Shown: positions 51,401 to 57,144 of the stretch, one piece after another | Numbering within the stretch: the stretch's first letter is position 1 | How the letters are laid out: every line of letters begins with the position of its first letter | Assembly (NCBI GenBank): GCA_030533445.1 | Contig: CM060076.1 | Coordinates: 12,130,501 to 12,194,500 of the forward strand | Direction of reading: 5' to 3' | Source of the DNA: Cyprinodon diabolis | Lineage: Eukaryota; Chordata; Actinopteri; Cyprinodontiformes; Cyprinodontidae | Length of the DNA stretch: 64,000 nucleotides | Translations under genes and position numbers: made by a program | Notes under the pieces: model-generated | What the model was told of the DNA's origin: nothing | Seen by the model: the letters and a program-made list of their open reading frames with translations, nothing else | The model's database searches: none

Positions 51401-52830
51401 AGGTATTGTTTAGCATTTGCCATTCGTAAAAGAACATGTTCTTAGTGTTTATAATGTTTGAATGATGACTGAAGAAATAAACTACTAATACTACAAAGTT
51501 TTCATTGAGGTATATTATTCTTTCCCCTTGCATTCAATCTGTATTTTTGATTGTCTGACATGCGTAATTGCACTAACTAATGTCATATTTGAAGTATAGA
51601 AAAAACTTTATGTGAATAGCTTCAATGTATATCCAGTGAGTCTGTGGCACTAAAGAAACAATGTGGACAAAAGTCTATTGCGAAAAAGGATTTAATCAAT
51701 TATATTTTCACATCTGTTTTATTTGAATTACATTTCTTCTCTTATTTGCCCCTGTACTTTTGAAGGCATAGCACCATAAAAATGAAGGACTGCTTCTATG
51801 GATAATTCAGTGTTGAATAATTTGGACATCATTTTAAACTCTAGAAAAAACTATTTCTACTTCTAATAACATGTTCAGAAGCCTTCCCCTAATTACCACT
51901 GGAAGTAGTTTCATTACTCACCATGTTAATGCCTCTGGGCAGTGAGACGGATCTGTAAGGGTATCTCGGAAAGTCGTGACAAAGCTCCCGAACAGGAAAC
52001 TTCATTTCAAACCCTTGACAAAACTCTGGAGGAGGTGGAATCAAAGTTTTATAGTCTGTCAGCAGATGAGGGGATGACACAGCTTTCATCCCCATGTTCT
52101 GTGGGTCATCGTCCCTCCCGATGGAGTCAAGGTCCGTTTCCAGATACATTTTCTGTGGCATGTGCAAGGAAGTCTCATCTTCTGGAGTCTTTTCCTTAAA
52201 TAAAGGTTTTTGCTCCTGGGCCATTGATAGGGCCAGCCTGGGGCTCACCACTTGCTTCCGGTCTTCTGGCAGATTTGGGATTGTGGGGGTGAGTCCAGAT
52301 GGAGGCAATGGTTTTCCAAATTCCTGCAGGCTTTTTCGGTTCAACACATTGGACGTTACCTCATCCAGGAACTGTGAAAATTTGTGCTTGGCTTTGATCC
52401 TTTCTTCCAGCACTGTCACTGGTTTTACTGCTTTAATCAAATCAGGTTGTGTACACCCCCTCCCATGGGGAGGCTCTTTATGGTGACGGCCCTCTCCGTT
52501 CTCAGCCTGTTGATGATCTGTCCCATTGGTTGGAGCTACAGTAAACCTTCTCCAGGCTCTATCCTTTCGGTGTTGAGTTTGAAAAGCTTCCTGGCTCTGC
52601 TTCTTGATGGAGCTGTGCAGCAGGCAGGTAACTCCTGAGCTCCAGCTGTGTAGACTGGGTGTGTCCTCACTGCCACTGCTGCCTGCTGTACTGCTGCTGT
52701 TGGGACTGGGGCTTGATGGCCAGCTGGTGGAGGACTGGCTTATCACCCGATCTAAAGGAACCCGATCATTACTGAACATTGTGCTAGAAGAGTCCCAAGA
52801 TTTAAGGGTTTCCTGGTCCAGCTGTGCCAT
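9247..52830 (-). CDS. begain: Brain-enriched guanylate kinase-associated protein (BEGAIN), seven coding exons
   Basis: BEGAIN is a postsynaptic-density adaptor that binds the guanylate kinase domain of PSD-95/DLG4 (family knowledge). Seven minus-strand exons with GT-AG borders and matching phases give 2,766 nt, 921 residues: 1-303 Ser-rich novel N-terminus; 304-315 small exon; 316-455 coiled coil ([48 protein letters not shown]); 456-921 long disordered region with [11 protein letters not shown] near 536, [10 protein letters not shown] near 885 and the signature C-terminus [14 protein letters not shown]. That ending and the ALYCP block separate it from its paralogue TJAP1. The start is the first ATG after an in-frame TGA, with G at -3 and +4. 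Mammalian BEGAIN is about 600 residues, so this form is longer by roughly its first two exons. The gene converges on rdh14. Confidence 0.93.
12060..12115 (+). mobile_element. Tc1-like transposon scrap
   Basis: The stretch AAGCATGGTGTTGGTAGCAT followed by CAAGCT resembles the conserved AAGCATGGTGGTGGTAGCAT block of the Tc1 transposase gene. Only about 50 bases are recognisable. Confidence 0.45.
12279..12528. mobile_element. MITE with CACTG...CAGTG ends
   Basis: About 250 bp that starts CACTGaaaaaaa and ends ttcttgCAGTG. Complementary inner segments include ATAAGTGCATTTTTC against ACACTTATTCTAAG, GAAAAATTATCTTATTTTA, and TGCCAATTGAACAAGA against TTGGCAAATCATCTTGTTT. This is the layout of the common fish palindromic element with CACTGCAAAAA ends. 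I could not confirm a target duplication. Confidence 0.65.
14005..14870. other. Unexplained block with many CpGs and a hairpin
   Basis: Composition differs from the surrounding AT-rich intron: it includes a GGGGCGCGCC stretch near 14413, a run of CpGs at 14119-14205, and a hairpin at 14055-14089 whose arms CCAATCCACTTCG and CGAAAGTGGATTGG pair with one bulge. No frame resembles a known protein. A plus-strand donor-like site CTGGACAG/GTAAAT lies near 14850. It could be a non-coding exon, a retroposed transcript or an unnamed transposon. Confidence 0.35.
15444..15640 (-). mobile_element. Retroposon 3' end with (TGATTC)n tail
   Basis: On the minus strand, AATAAACCTGATTC runs into four TGATTC units (plus-strand AATCAG repeats at 15444-15467). 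This tail and the CAATAAACC just before it are typical of a very common dispersed fish retroposon. The inner boundary near 15640 is approximate. Confidence 0.6.
15848..16110 (+). mobile_element. hAT MITE fragment (TAGGGCTG family)
   Basis: Begins TAGGGCTGAAACAATTAATC, then ATTATTGAAATAATCGTCAA and GTCGATTAAT, followed by inner sequence TAGAGACTCTAAAAAATGCC. These correspond to both ends and the middle of the complete family member nested at 49615-49976. I find no matching right terminus, so it is truncated or badly decayed. Confidence 0.7.
16679..16758. repeat. (TA)n microsatellite
   Basis: Nearly pure TA dinucleotides for about 80 bp, with a few TG variants at the left end. Confidence 0.95.
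16880..17520. other. Possible decayed DNA transposon
   Basis: A stretch less AT-rich than its surroundings, containing GGATGGTGTGGGTTTCGTGA TGCTTTGGG near 17150, which is like the H-G-G-G region of Tc1/mariner transposase genes. The pieces CTGTGACTCC, CCATCACCACATCGGTCC and a broken frame at 17174-17440 do not resolve further. The identification rests on one short match. Confidence 0.3.
18327..18416. repeat. (TA)n microsatellite
   Basis: About 80-90 bp of uninterrupted AT dinucleotides ending GTATATTTACAC, 120 bp downstream of a begain donor site. Confidence 0.95.
18537..18617 (-). CDS. begain: begain coding exon 6 (coiled coil end)
   Basis: 81 nt between acceptor TTCCTCCACAG and donor GTGAGACC, phase 0 at both ends. 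It encodes 27 residues beginning [19 protein letters not shown]. Mammalian BEGAIN has ELYRKDCNLAAQLLQC and TJAP1 has RYRLDCNLAVQLLKCNKS, so this is the conserved end of the shared coiled coil. Confidence 0.95.
18618..20190 (-). other. begain: begain intron 5
   Basis: Phase-0 intron, donor GTGAGT at 20190. AT-rich, with a small tandem duplication near 19855-19915 (TTATTTTAGGTCAAAAGTA twice). No transposon or exon recognised. Confidence 0.8.
20191..20298 (-). CDS. begain: begain coding exon 5 (coiled coil)
   Basis: 108 nt, phase 0 at both ends, 36 residues from [15 protein letters not shown] to KLQEDN. The acceptor is weak: TGTGTTGTGAAG with a poor pyrimidine tract. I chose it over the CGCAG six bases inside because it preserves the eight-residue spacing seen in mammalian BEGAIN (LYRMGQHY against IQRDSQHH). 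A solo LTR begins 93 bp upstream of this acceptor. Confidence 0.92.
20392..21229 (+). mobile_element. Solo LTR of an LTR retrotransposon or endogenous retrovirus
   Basis: 838 bp starting TGTTGGGATCC and ending CATGACA (the TG...CA ends of LTRs), flanked by identical 5-bp duplications ATCAT at 20387-20391 and 21230-21234. Orientation is from a TATA-like TTCCTATTTAAGC near 20585 and a poly(A) signal AATAAACTC near 21154. Inside are three copies of a unit of about 50 bp (CTCACAGGAAACCTGT ... AAGCTCTGG) and two copies of AACCTGAAGATTCCTATGTG. No gag, pol or primer-binding site adjoins it, so it is a solo LTR left by recombination. It lies antisense to begain. Gypsy or ERV class cannot be decided from the LTR alone. 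Confidence 0.88.
22327..22582. mobile_element. MITE with TA target duplication (mariner-type)
   Basis: Inverted ends CCCTTAGCAAAAA at 22327 and TTTTTGCTAAGGG at 22582, flanked on both sides by TA. The interior is rich in AAGTATACTT-type palindromes. TA duplication and short inverted ends fit Tc1/mariner-mobilised MITEs. No coding potential. Confidence 0.75.
23368..23658. repeat. Dispersed repeat with GGTTAGGG units
   Basis: Inverted pieces AGTGAGGACC (23380-23389) and GGTCCTCACT (23609-23618) bracket a core with several GGTTAGG/TTAGGGT units that look telomere-like. The 8-mer TGTACCTG occurs on each side (23360-23367 and 23659-23666) and may be the target duplication. It resembles a widespread vertebrate 'GTGAGGACC' repeat. 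A (GT)n run ends it. Confidence 0.6.
24091..24157 (-). CDS. begain: begain coding exon 4 (coiled coil)
   Basis: 67 nt after acceptor TTGTTTAG. The first A completes an Arg codon begun in the previous exon; 22 codons follow, [22 protein letters not shown], before donor GTAAGTG. Mammals have IQSNYMALQRINQELEDK at this place. Confidence 0.95.
24158..25528 (-). other. begain: begain intron 3
   Basis: Intron splitting an Arg codon (AG/A). AT-rich; nothing recognised inside. Confidence 0.8.
25529..25690 (-). CDS. begain: begain coding exon 3 (coiled coil start)
   Basis: 162 nt between acceptor TGTGTGTAG and donor GTGACC. One base completes a Ser codon, then 53 codons ([19 protein letters not shown] onward to KLR) and AG of a split Arg. 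It matches mammalian [22 protein letters not shown] almost residue by residue; this is the start of the shared BEGAIN/TJAP1 coiled coil. Confidence 0.96.
28513..28537 (-). promoter_or_regulatory. Candidate cryptic first exon with YY1-like start motif
   Basis: On the begain strand, GAAATGGCGGC matches the YY1 motif often found around start codons of housekeeping promoters. The ATG has a good context and is followed 25 nt later by a strong donor GAG/GTAAGAG. The peptide would be MAANTQKR plus one base, phase 1, which does not fit begain exon 3. It could be a non-coding alternative exon, a nested transcript or chance. Confidence 0.25.
31565..32940 (-). mobile_element. Decayed near full-length Tc1-like transposon
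   Basis: Read on the minus strand, the region follows a fish Tc1-type element from one end to the other. It has terminal-region text (TTTTCCACATTTTTTCATGA; TTCTGAAGGCAATTGATTGC) and transposase-gene text (GTAGAACCACCTTTAA; GTTCCACAATGGTGATGCT; CAGCTCCCCCAGAATTACTA; TTGCCCAGCCTATAAGTTTA; ACTTTATCC). Substitutions and indels destroy every long frame. A separate SINE-like sequence interrupts it at about 31890-32086. Its ends are approximate. Confidence 0.75.
31890..32086 (-). mobile_element. tRNA-derived SINE inside the Tc1 remnant
   Basis: Read on the minus strand, it starts GGGGGAGTGTTTGCCTAGTG followed by GTTAAAGCAG, a tRNA-like 5' end with a good A box, then GGTTGCAAGT, a weak B box. The body contains CCCACTACTCCCCAAGGGGA and ends at a homopolymer run at 31891-31900. 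It has no counterpart in the Tc1 element it interrupts. The SINE family name is not certain. Confidence 0.6.
34581..34617. repeat. (GTTA)n microsatellite
   Basis: GTTA units in tandem with one GTCA variant. Confidence 0.9.
34893..34931. repeat. 15-bp inverted repeat (hairpin)
   Basis: Arms CCCTACCAGGCGATG and CATTGCCTGGTAGGG pair over 15 positions with one mismatch around a 9-base loop. No flanking tract marks it as a terminator or a known RNA. It may be the centre of a lost MITE. Confidence 0.7.
37155..37315 (+). repeat. Dispersed fish repeat, copy 1 (GAGGCGGGGTACACC)
   Basis: (CATC)n run, TTCCAGCTGGGG, then TCTACGGGCAAGAGGCGGGG and TACACCCTGGACAGGTCGCC AGTCCA. The last 40 bases recur nearly unchanged in copy 2 near 47.1 kb. 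This core is very common in teleost genomes. The parent element is not certain. Confidence 0.7.
37437..37570. repeat. Imperfect minisatellite
   Basis: Repeated AATTTTCAGGGTTTGAGTTT TCAA-like units, at least two near-perfect (about 37457 and 37510) with weaker versions between and around. The short frames on both strands here are made of these units and are not genes. Confidence 0.6.
37640..37900 (-). pseudogene. Ty3/Gypsy retrotransposon fragment (RNase H region)
   Basis: A minus-strand frame at 37662-37886 reads [20 protein letters not shown] then [28 protein letters not shown] and PDSLS. This is the Gypsy RNase H pattern (WRHWLEGA, VWTDHKNL, LFF.RFNF.LSYRPGS, ADALSR). Only this piece of pol remains; no LTRs or integrase are recognisable nearby. 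Stops and a lost downstream frame show it is dead. Confidence 0.8.
38190..38720 (+). pseudogene. Non-LTR retrotransposon (LINE) reverse transcriptase fragment
   Basis: A frame at 38218-38541 contains [39 protein letters not shown] and EIFSVLGTP, which correspond to the C-terminal half of fish LINE reverse transcriptases (KTKEMIVDFRR; KGQSRLYLLRRLRSFGV; ASSVLG). A shifted continuation near 38650-38715 resembles the family's RSFLPAAL..YN end. Several residues, including the middle of the domain, are lost. Related to the Rex/CR1/L2 group; the exact clade is not decidable. Confidence 0.75.
41165..41275 (+). mobile_element. Tc1-like left-end fragment
   Basis: ATGCTTTGCAAAAGTATTCA followed by TTTTTGTCATGGTACAAA and CTCAATACATTTCAGTG follows the left terminal region of fish Tc1-type elements (TTGCAAAAGTATTCATA; TTTGTCACGTTACAACC). 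Only about 110 bases. Confidence 0.55.
44160..44199. repeat. (GT)n(G)n microsatellite
   Basis: GT units for about 18 bases, then 19 consecutive G. A G-run of this length can form a G-quadruplex and is prone to sequencing error. Confidence 0.9.
44220..44640. other. Non-repetitive intronic stretch, possible regulatory element
   Basis: Mixed-composition, repeat-free sequence about 1 kb downstream (in gene direction) of the small begain exon. It contains homeodomain-like ATTAAT/TAATTA motifs near 44421 and 44546. It has no coding potential. That it is conserved is only a guess. Confidence 0.2.
45163..45185 (-). CDS. begain: Candidate alternative first coding exon of a short begain isoform
   Basis: ATG at 45185-45183 with A at -3 starts MRLCVSR and ends AG just before a donor-like GTACCG. 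Spliced to begain exon 3 this exactly fits the phase (AG+C = Ser) and would give a protein of about 613 residues, near the mammalian BEGAIN length. The preceding 200 bases are less AT-rich than the intron, as a first exon would be. The donor is weaker than the others in the gene and no transcript evidence is available. Confidence 0.25.
45578..45615 (-). CDS. begain: begain coding exon 2 (38-nt small exon)
   Basis: Acceptor TTCCTTTAG and donor GTAAGGT bound 38 nt encoding [12 protein letters not shown] plus AG. Entry phase 0 fits the end of exon 1; exit phase 2 fits exon 3, which supplies C to make Ser. The LSDEE segment occupies the position of LTDAE just before the coiled coil of TJAP1. Skipping this exon would shift the frame, so it is constitutive in the long form. 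Confidence 0.85.
47009..47043. repeat. (GTAG)n(TGAC)n microsatellite
   Basis: GTAG units followed directly by four TGAC units. Confidence 0.85.
47044..47157 (+). repeat. Dispersed fish repeat, copy 2 (GAGGCGGGGTACACC)
   Basis: GTGGTCGCGAGGGTTGCCGG, then TCTACGGGCGAGAGGCGGGG and TACACCCTGGACAGGTCACC AGTCCA, the same core and orientation as the copy at 37.2 kb. Confidence 0.7.
47553..47578. repeat. (CA)n microsatellite
   Basis: Thirteen uninterrupted CA units. Confidence 0.9.
48980..49135 (+). mobile_element. Tc1-like left-end fragment
   Basis: GCCTTGAAAAGATATGTAGA CCCC, then ATCATCTTACAACCATATAC and GTGGGACTAACCAACATAAA follow the left terminal region of fish Tc1 elements (CTTGCAAAAGTATTCATACCCC; CGTTACAACCACAAAC; TGATAGACCAACACAAA). 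The hAT insertion begins 27 bp to its right and may have cut it. Confidence 0.6.
49162..50159. mobile_element. hAT-type element with 8-bp target duplication (outer)
   Basis: Inverted ends TAGGGTGGCCAC at 49162 and TGGCCACCCTA at 50159. Flanks ATACCATC (49154-49161) and ATACCATT (50160-50167) match in 7 of 8 bases. About 630 bp of its own sequence, with TGTCC/GGACA-rich ends, and no transposase frame; non-autonomous. A complete second element sits inside it. Confidence 0.82.
49615..49976. mobile_element. hAT MITE nested in the outer hAT element
   Basis: 362 bp starting TAGGGCTGCAACTAACGATT and ending TTTTTTTTGCCCTA, with ATCGATTAATC-type palindromes near both ends. Flanked by identical 8-mers CTGGGAAC at 49607-49614 and 49977-49984. 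Its right terminal inverted repeat is eroded. Same family as the fragment at 15.85 kb. Confidence 0.88.
50760..51500 (+). pseudogene. LINE reverse transcriptase C-terminus and 3' UTR
   Basis: Frame at 50775-51179: [51 protein letters not shown] and [11 protein letters not shown] are hallmarks of a fish non-LTR retrotransposon C-terminal domain ([13 protein letters not shown]...QKKAIRI...KTAQIMYKA...SVKGVKLWN). A likely 3' UTR ending in AAATAAACTACTAATACT follows. The catalytic part of the reverse transcriptase is absent; the coding end is disrupted by the fold-back at 51142. Confidence 0.8.
51142..51185. repeat. Perfect 20-bp inverted repeat, 4-base loop
   Basis: Arm CCAAAACTATTCATGCATTT, loop AAAA, then its exact reverse complement. 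The left arm encodes residues of the LINE protein; the right arm replaces what should follow and brings in the stop codon. Confidence 0.95.
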
Positions 52831-52851
52831 GACTCTGATTCAGAAAGCAGT
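51922..52851 (-). CDS. begain: begain coding exon 1 (start exon, long N-terminal extension)
   Basis: Coding 52830-51922: 303 residues from [12 protein letters not shown] to LPRGINM, then donor GTGAGT. An in-frame TGA lies 12 bases before the ATG. The exon may start at 52851 after CCCTTCACACAG, a good acceptor, implying an upstream 5' UTR exon. Composition: Ser/Pro-rich at about 28-70, basic patch KAKHKF, PPPPEF, and [12 protein letters not shown] just before the junction. No known domain; predicted disordered. The long uninterrupted frame and exact phase fit with exons 2 and 3 support it as real coding sequence. Confidence 0.85.
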
Positions 52852-55190
52852 CTGTGTGAAGGGCACTGTGCATTAGCTGGACTGTAGTCTTAATGGCCAC
52901 ATCCTCTCTTTAAATGTTGTTACAAGTAGATGAAACACGGTTCAGTGAATTGCTCTTTTTTTAGATTTCTGCCCCAATCTAGTTTCACTATTGTGCAAGC
53001 CTGACCTAAAAGCAGCCCAATACATTTCACTCTAGGCTGAACAGATGGCATCCCTTAGTGCCAATACAGCCCCCTGCTATCTCAGGCAAAGACAGTCATA
53101 TTCTTAGGTTTTAACTAAAGAACAGAAGTTTTTGCAGAAGGTTTAAGTCTTAGTTTCTTAAGCATCCATACCATACAGCTTTTCCAAGTGAGGAGAGCAA
53201 TTTTTAATTAGACTGCCAATTGATAGCCGAACAAAGCTTTTTCAGCTCTTTCCAGGTCAGTGAACCTCGACAAGCATTGATCCTACAGAGCACATGGCAT
53301 CAGACACGCATATATGCACACAGACTAATTTTTAATCTGCGTCATGATGATTCAAATAGAGTGTTACCTTCTTTACCAATACTACCGGTACTCTAGTTTA
53401 CCGCTTAAAGTTTCATATTTGTGTGATTGTTTTTATGCCATGGGGCAGATGACGGGAACTCAAATCTCAGTAAATAAATAATAATTAATCAACCATTTCA
53501 AATATGATCATGAGTTTGGACAAAAACAGCTGCCATTTTGAACCAGATTGTAAATCGCTCCCTTAAATAAGTACATCGTGAGGTAAACACACCTTCTTTG
53601 GTGCTGGCTAGTTTTCTGTATTAGTATATAGCAAAGCTGTTTATTTTGTTAATTGTTTTTCAGAAAAAAATTGAGGGGAAAACTTACTGAAGGTATCTCA
53701 TATAGCCTTGTTTCCCATAGACATAATTTTGCTCCCTGTTGTATGATATTTTCAAAGCACTTCATAATGACAGCACCAGCAGAGTTTTGCAAATCTTTTG
53801 GATTCAAAGCAACAAATCAGACCAAGGATGAAGCAGAACATTTTGCAGTCCACCAAAATGGGGAAATTTAAAATAAGTCTTTGTTACTGGTCTCTGTTAA
53901 CTACTCATTAATAAAAGGAAATCAGCTCCATTCAGGAAACATAAAAATGCTTTACACAACACTAAATGTCAAATTACTAATTTCTGTTGCGACTGTATTT
54001 GTATCATTCTCAAAGTGTTTTTGAAAACAGTGTCTTTTTAAGGCAAAACAGCTTAAAGAGCTTAGAGCTTAAAGTTGGAAATACAACTAGGTCTCTGACT
54101 GCTACCACAATTAATGGATGGCACTATTAAAGTCTAAAAAAGCGTACCTTTCCCAAATCTAGCATTACTTCAACTAAATTGAACTAATATTCAATCTCTT
54201 AAATTCAACTTTTACTTTCTTTGAAGCACTTTGAGATGCCTATGCAAATGTGCACTATAGATAATATCATTATAATTATTATTATACTATATTTTAGATT
54301 ATCATTCCAACTCCACAGCTTAGAACTTCATCTTTTTTACCATCACTCTCAAACTACCTGCGTTACACATATTTTGCTAATTTTCATGGGGCAGACTGAA
54401 CCTGCTTGAACATCTTGTCCTTTTGCTCACAAATCCCTGTAGATCACTTGCAACATACCTTCACTGCATATGCACATCTGCAATTTAAAGCTCATCTTCT
54501 GAATGTTTTAAGATCAGGCACTTAAAGCTCTGTGGACTAGATTAAAATATTGATCTAGTATGTTGATTGACTTGTAAATACTTACATTTTTATCCTACTG
54601 ACAGCGTAAGGTACATATTCTAACTAACAGTGAAAAATGTATACTGACTAAGCTTGGAAAGGATGACTGCTGTTACATTTTCTCTATAAGATTACATCAT
54701 ATTACCAACTCTTTCACTCTACTCCAAATTCAATCATTATCTGATTCACATGCCTCACTCCATATTATGAGGATGGCTTTCCTGTGATGAGGCCTGAATT
54801 CATATGGACATAGTGTCGCTTTAGTGTTCATCAATATTCAGGCGGTTGCATAAATGCATCAATAACACCTCTCTTAGTCTGCTTGCCTGAGAGGAAAGGA
54901 GCCAGAGATCGGGATTGGCAAGTGAGCCATGTCGCTATGACAGAAATAAAATACCACACACTGAGAGGAGTCTAGGAAGTCTCTCAAAGTGAGCCCACAA
55001 CTCAAAGTGTATGTTCAGTTGAGTAAAGTGGGGTGGAATTTATCATGTTGAACACAAGGGAAAGCAATGCAAGACATTTCAACTTTTCTACTTCAGATTA
55101 TTATCCTAAAATGCAACATCTAAGAAATACATAGAGCAGGTTTTGCTGCTTGCATAGAGCATCCTCCCCAGGGAGTGAATTGGATCAGAC
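52852..55190. other. Upstream flank or 5' intron of begain
   Basis: AT-rich, no recognisable exon, CpG island or named repeat. If the acceptor at 52852 is used, this is intron and the begain promoter is further right, possibly outside the window. Confidence 0.4.
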
Positions 55191-55197
55191 GGGGACA

Positions 55198-55215
55198 ATG
55201 TACTGCGCAGTACAT
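55198..55215. repeat. 18-bp perfect palindrome
   Basis: ATGTACTGCGCAGTACAT reads the same on both strands. No flanking context identifies it; could be a dyad protein-binding site or chance. Confidence 0.85.
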
Positions 55216-56218
55216 CTTACCATGTAGGAGTCAGACTCTTTTGGTCTCCAGGGGCATCATTAGCACTGCATCCAGTATGTGGGGGTTTAAGCCATGTCTG
55301 AGGGACCTGTTGTGTGCATGCCCTTCCTCAGACAGTCCCCGCTACATTTAATACTGAACCAGTCCATCAGACTCATCCTTTGGACCTCCCTGTCTGGCAC
55401 CATGGAAGAAGCAGAAGCACCAAGCCTTCCGCTCACTCATATGTCTATATCATTTCCCCTTGTTTGTGCCACAGTTTTTTCTCTTTCTGCAGGCACACTG
55501 CATTGTGCTCCAAATTCTCAACATTTTCCCACTTTACAGAAAGTCTTGGGCTTCTTTTATGATGAATGTCTTTAATAATCTCTTTTCAATCACAGTAGGA
55601 GGAAAGGGGTGGGAGCCAATTTAGAGGTATCACCCTGACGTGAGAAACTGTCAGCCTATGGCTGCCCAGAGGTAATGGTGCTGAAATGGATTCCTGCTAC
55701 AAGCGAAGAGGTGGAGATAATTGGTGATTCTCGCCTTCTTGGTGGTTGCACTTTACTTTTCCCTCAGTGGCTAGTGGTGTGCCTGGATGGGCTGGTCTGC
55801 CTAAGCGTGGGCCACAATCTGCATCCTCAGCTAAACATGCTGAGCGGAGTAAATGCCAAATCTGATCAACTCTGGTTATAAAGTAGTATGACTGTTTGCT
55901 CCCAGCTGTCACTATGGCAGAATGTTTCCTCTCTGCTCCTTGGGCTGTCCTCATAGCCTCCTGCTACATACTGCATGGACAATGGATACTGAATACCCTT
56001 TAGAAACATAAAGTCTAATGCAAAACTATAAGGTTTGTATATCAATTACAGACATACAAAGTGAGCATAGTACAACCGAAACTGTGAATGTATTCTATTT
56101 GTGATTTTACATAAGAGTCAAAGACAAACTGCAACATGAATTGTAATGAAAATTAGTTATTTTTTGTTTTGTTTTGGGTTTTTGTGCTAGCAGAACTCTG
56201 TGTTGTGTTAATTTTTAT
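55216..56218. other. No gene recognised
   Basis: Less AT-rich than its surroundings. Overlapping short frames on both strands (55294-55575, 55675-55954) have no similarity I can name. Confidence 0.4.
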
Positions 56219-56440
56219 TCAGCCACTCAAAGTCAACACACTAAAAGCCACATTTGCTGCCAGCACAACTGCTACCCTTATGGGATCTCTTCCACCCATG
56301 CAGGTCTTGATCTCAATTTTCTGCCCATTCTTTTTGCACAAGAGATCAACCACTGGATGCAAAGCATTAGAGAGCAGTAGTTTCAAGGCCTGCCTTGCAT
56401 CTTCAATTGCTCTTTTGTCTTCGCTTTGACTGGATGTCAT
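56219..56440 (-). other. Unrecognised 73-codon ORF
   Basis: Minus-strand frame from ATG at 56440 (context GTTAGATGA) to TGA at 56219, immediately followed by ATAAAAATT. The protein has a plausible amphipathic helix (AIEDARQALKLLLSNALHPV) and a KIEIKTCMGGRDPI segment, with balanced composition unlike random AT-rich frames. I know no family for it. It could be a transposon remnant, a pseudogene exon or chance. Confidence 0.25.
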
Positions 56441-56559
56441 CTAACACATGGATGTCCTTTGATCTGAAATTTTTGCAGCTCCAGCTGAATGTTCAGTTGA
56501 TGCCCTGCTGAAAAGTCAACCTCTGCTGTAGTCTTACATTTAGTTTACATTATAAATTT

Positions 56560-56880
56560 AGCTTCATCCATCTGTCCATGACTAGGGTTTGGGTTTCTGA
56601 AAAGGAGGGGGGGGGGCTGCTGACTGGACCGGAGAGCCATGAGCTACGGGTAGATGGGGACAGGTAGCACTGTGTCCAGGCTGTATTTACCGGGTCGGGC
56701 TTGGCTGCTCTGTCCCCCGCCGGTTCCCTGCCCCAATCTGCCGGGGGCCCGGTCCTGGAGCTAACCGCTCTGTTTGAGTGCCCGATGTGTTCAACTATGT
56801 GCTGCACTGTATGTTTGACCAAAATCCCGGACAATTTTAAGATTCCCCCCAGACATTTTTTTTAGGTCTGAAAATTAGGA
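56560..56880. mobile_element. GC-rich block, possible hAT-type MITE remnant
   Basis: The most GC-rich stretch of the flank (CCGCCGGTTCCCTGCC; GCCGGGGGCCCGG). The right side has AAAATCCCGGACAATTTTAA and ATGTCCTGGAAA, wording seen at the inner ends of the TAGGGTGGCCA-type hAT family. No terminal repeats are clear. Confidence 0.3.
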
Positions 56881-56899
56881 TATGTCCTGGAAAAAGAAG

Positions 56900-57144
56900 A
56901 CGTCAGGTTTGGTTTACTTTTTTACCATAAAGGACAGAGGAGTATACAACTATTTACTACCTCTGAATTACATAGATTGTCCAACCTACGCTGTTGATTG
57001 CTGCAGCTCTTTCCTAATTACGATAGGATATTTTTCTCTGATTAATGCTCTCTTCCCAGAGTAGCAGTCTGTGGGAGTGGGGCTTGAACTCAGAACCTCT
57101 GGAACCCAAGCGCAATGCCCTAATCCACTAGTCCAACGCCCCCC
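56900..57144 (-). mobile_element. tRNA-derived SINE
   Basis: Read on the minus strand: GGGGGCGTTGGACTAGTGGA (A box TGGACTAGTGG), TTAGGGCATTGCGCTTGGGT, then GAGTTCAAGCCCCACTCCC (B box GTTCAAGCC). This is a tRNA-like head without a closing acceptor stem, followed by an unrelated body toward lower coordinates. That makes it a SINE, not a functional tRNA gene. The 3' end is uncertain. Confidence 0.65.

Larger units (their letters stand above)
45616..51921 (-). other. begain: begain intron 1
   Basis: 6.3-kb phase-0 intron, donor GTGAGT at 51921. Contains a second GGGGTACACC repeat, microsatellites, a Tc1 left end, a nested pair of hAT elements and a LINE remnant. Nothing recognised in 45.65-47.0 and 47.6-48.95 kb; 46.08-46.15 kb is a purine-rich GAGGA tract. 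Confidence 0.85.

Noticed and set aside
51942..52876. Plus-strand ORFs of 84-130 codons opposite begain exon 1
   Set aside because: They lie antisense to the exon, which has exact splice-phase support; no family similarity.
55294..55954. Coding exon upstream of begain
   Set aside because: Frames of 68-93 codons exist on both strands, but none has similarity or convincing splice sites.
57060..57144. Functional tRNA gene on the minus strand
   Set aside because: A and B boxes are present, but the acceptor stem does not pair and there is no proper cloverleaf; it fits a SINE head.
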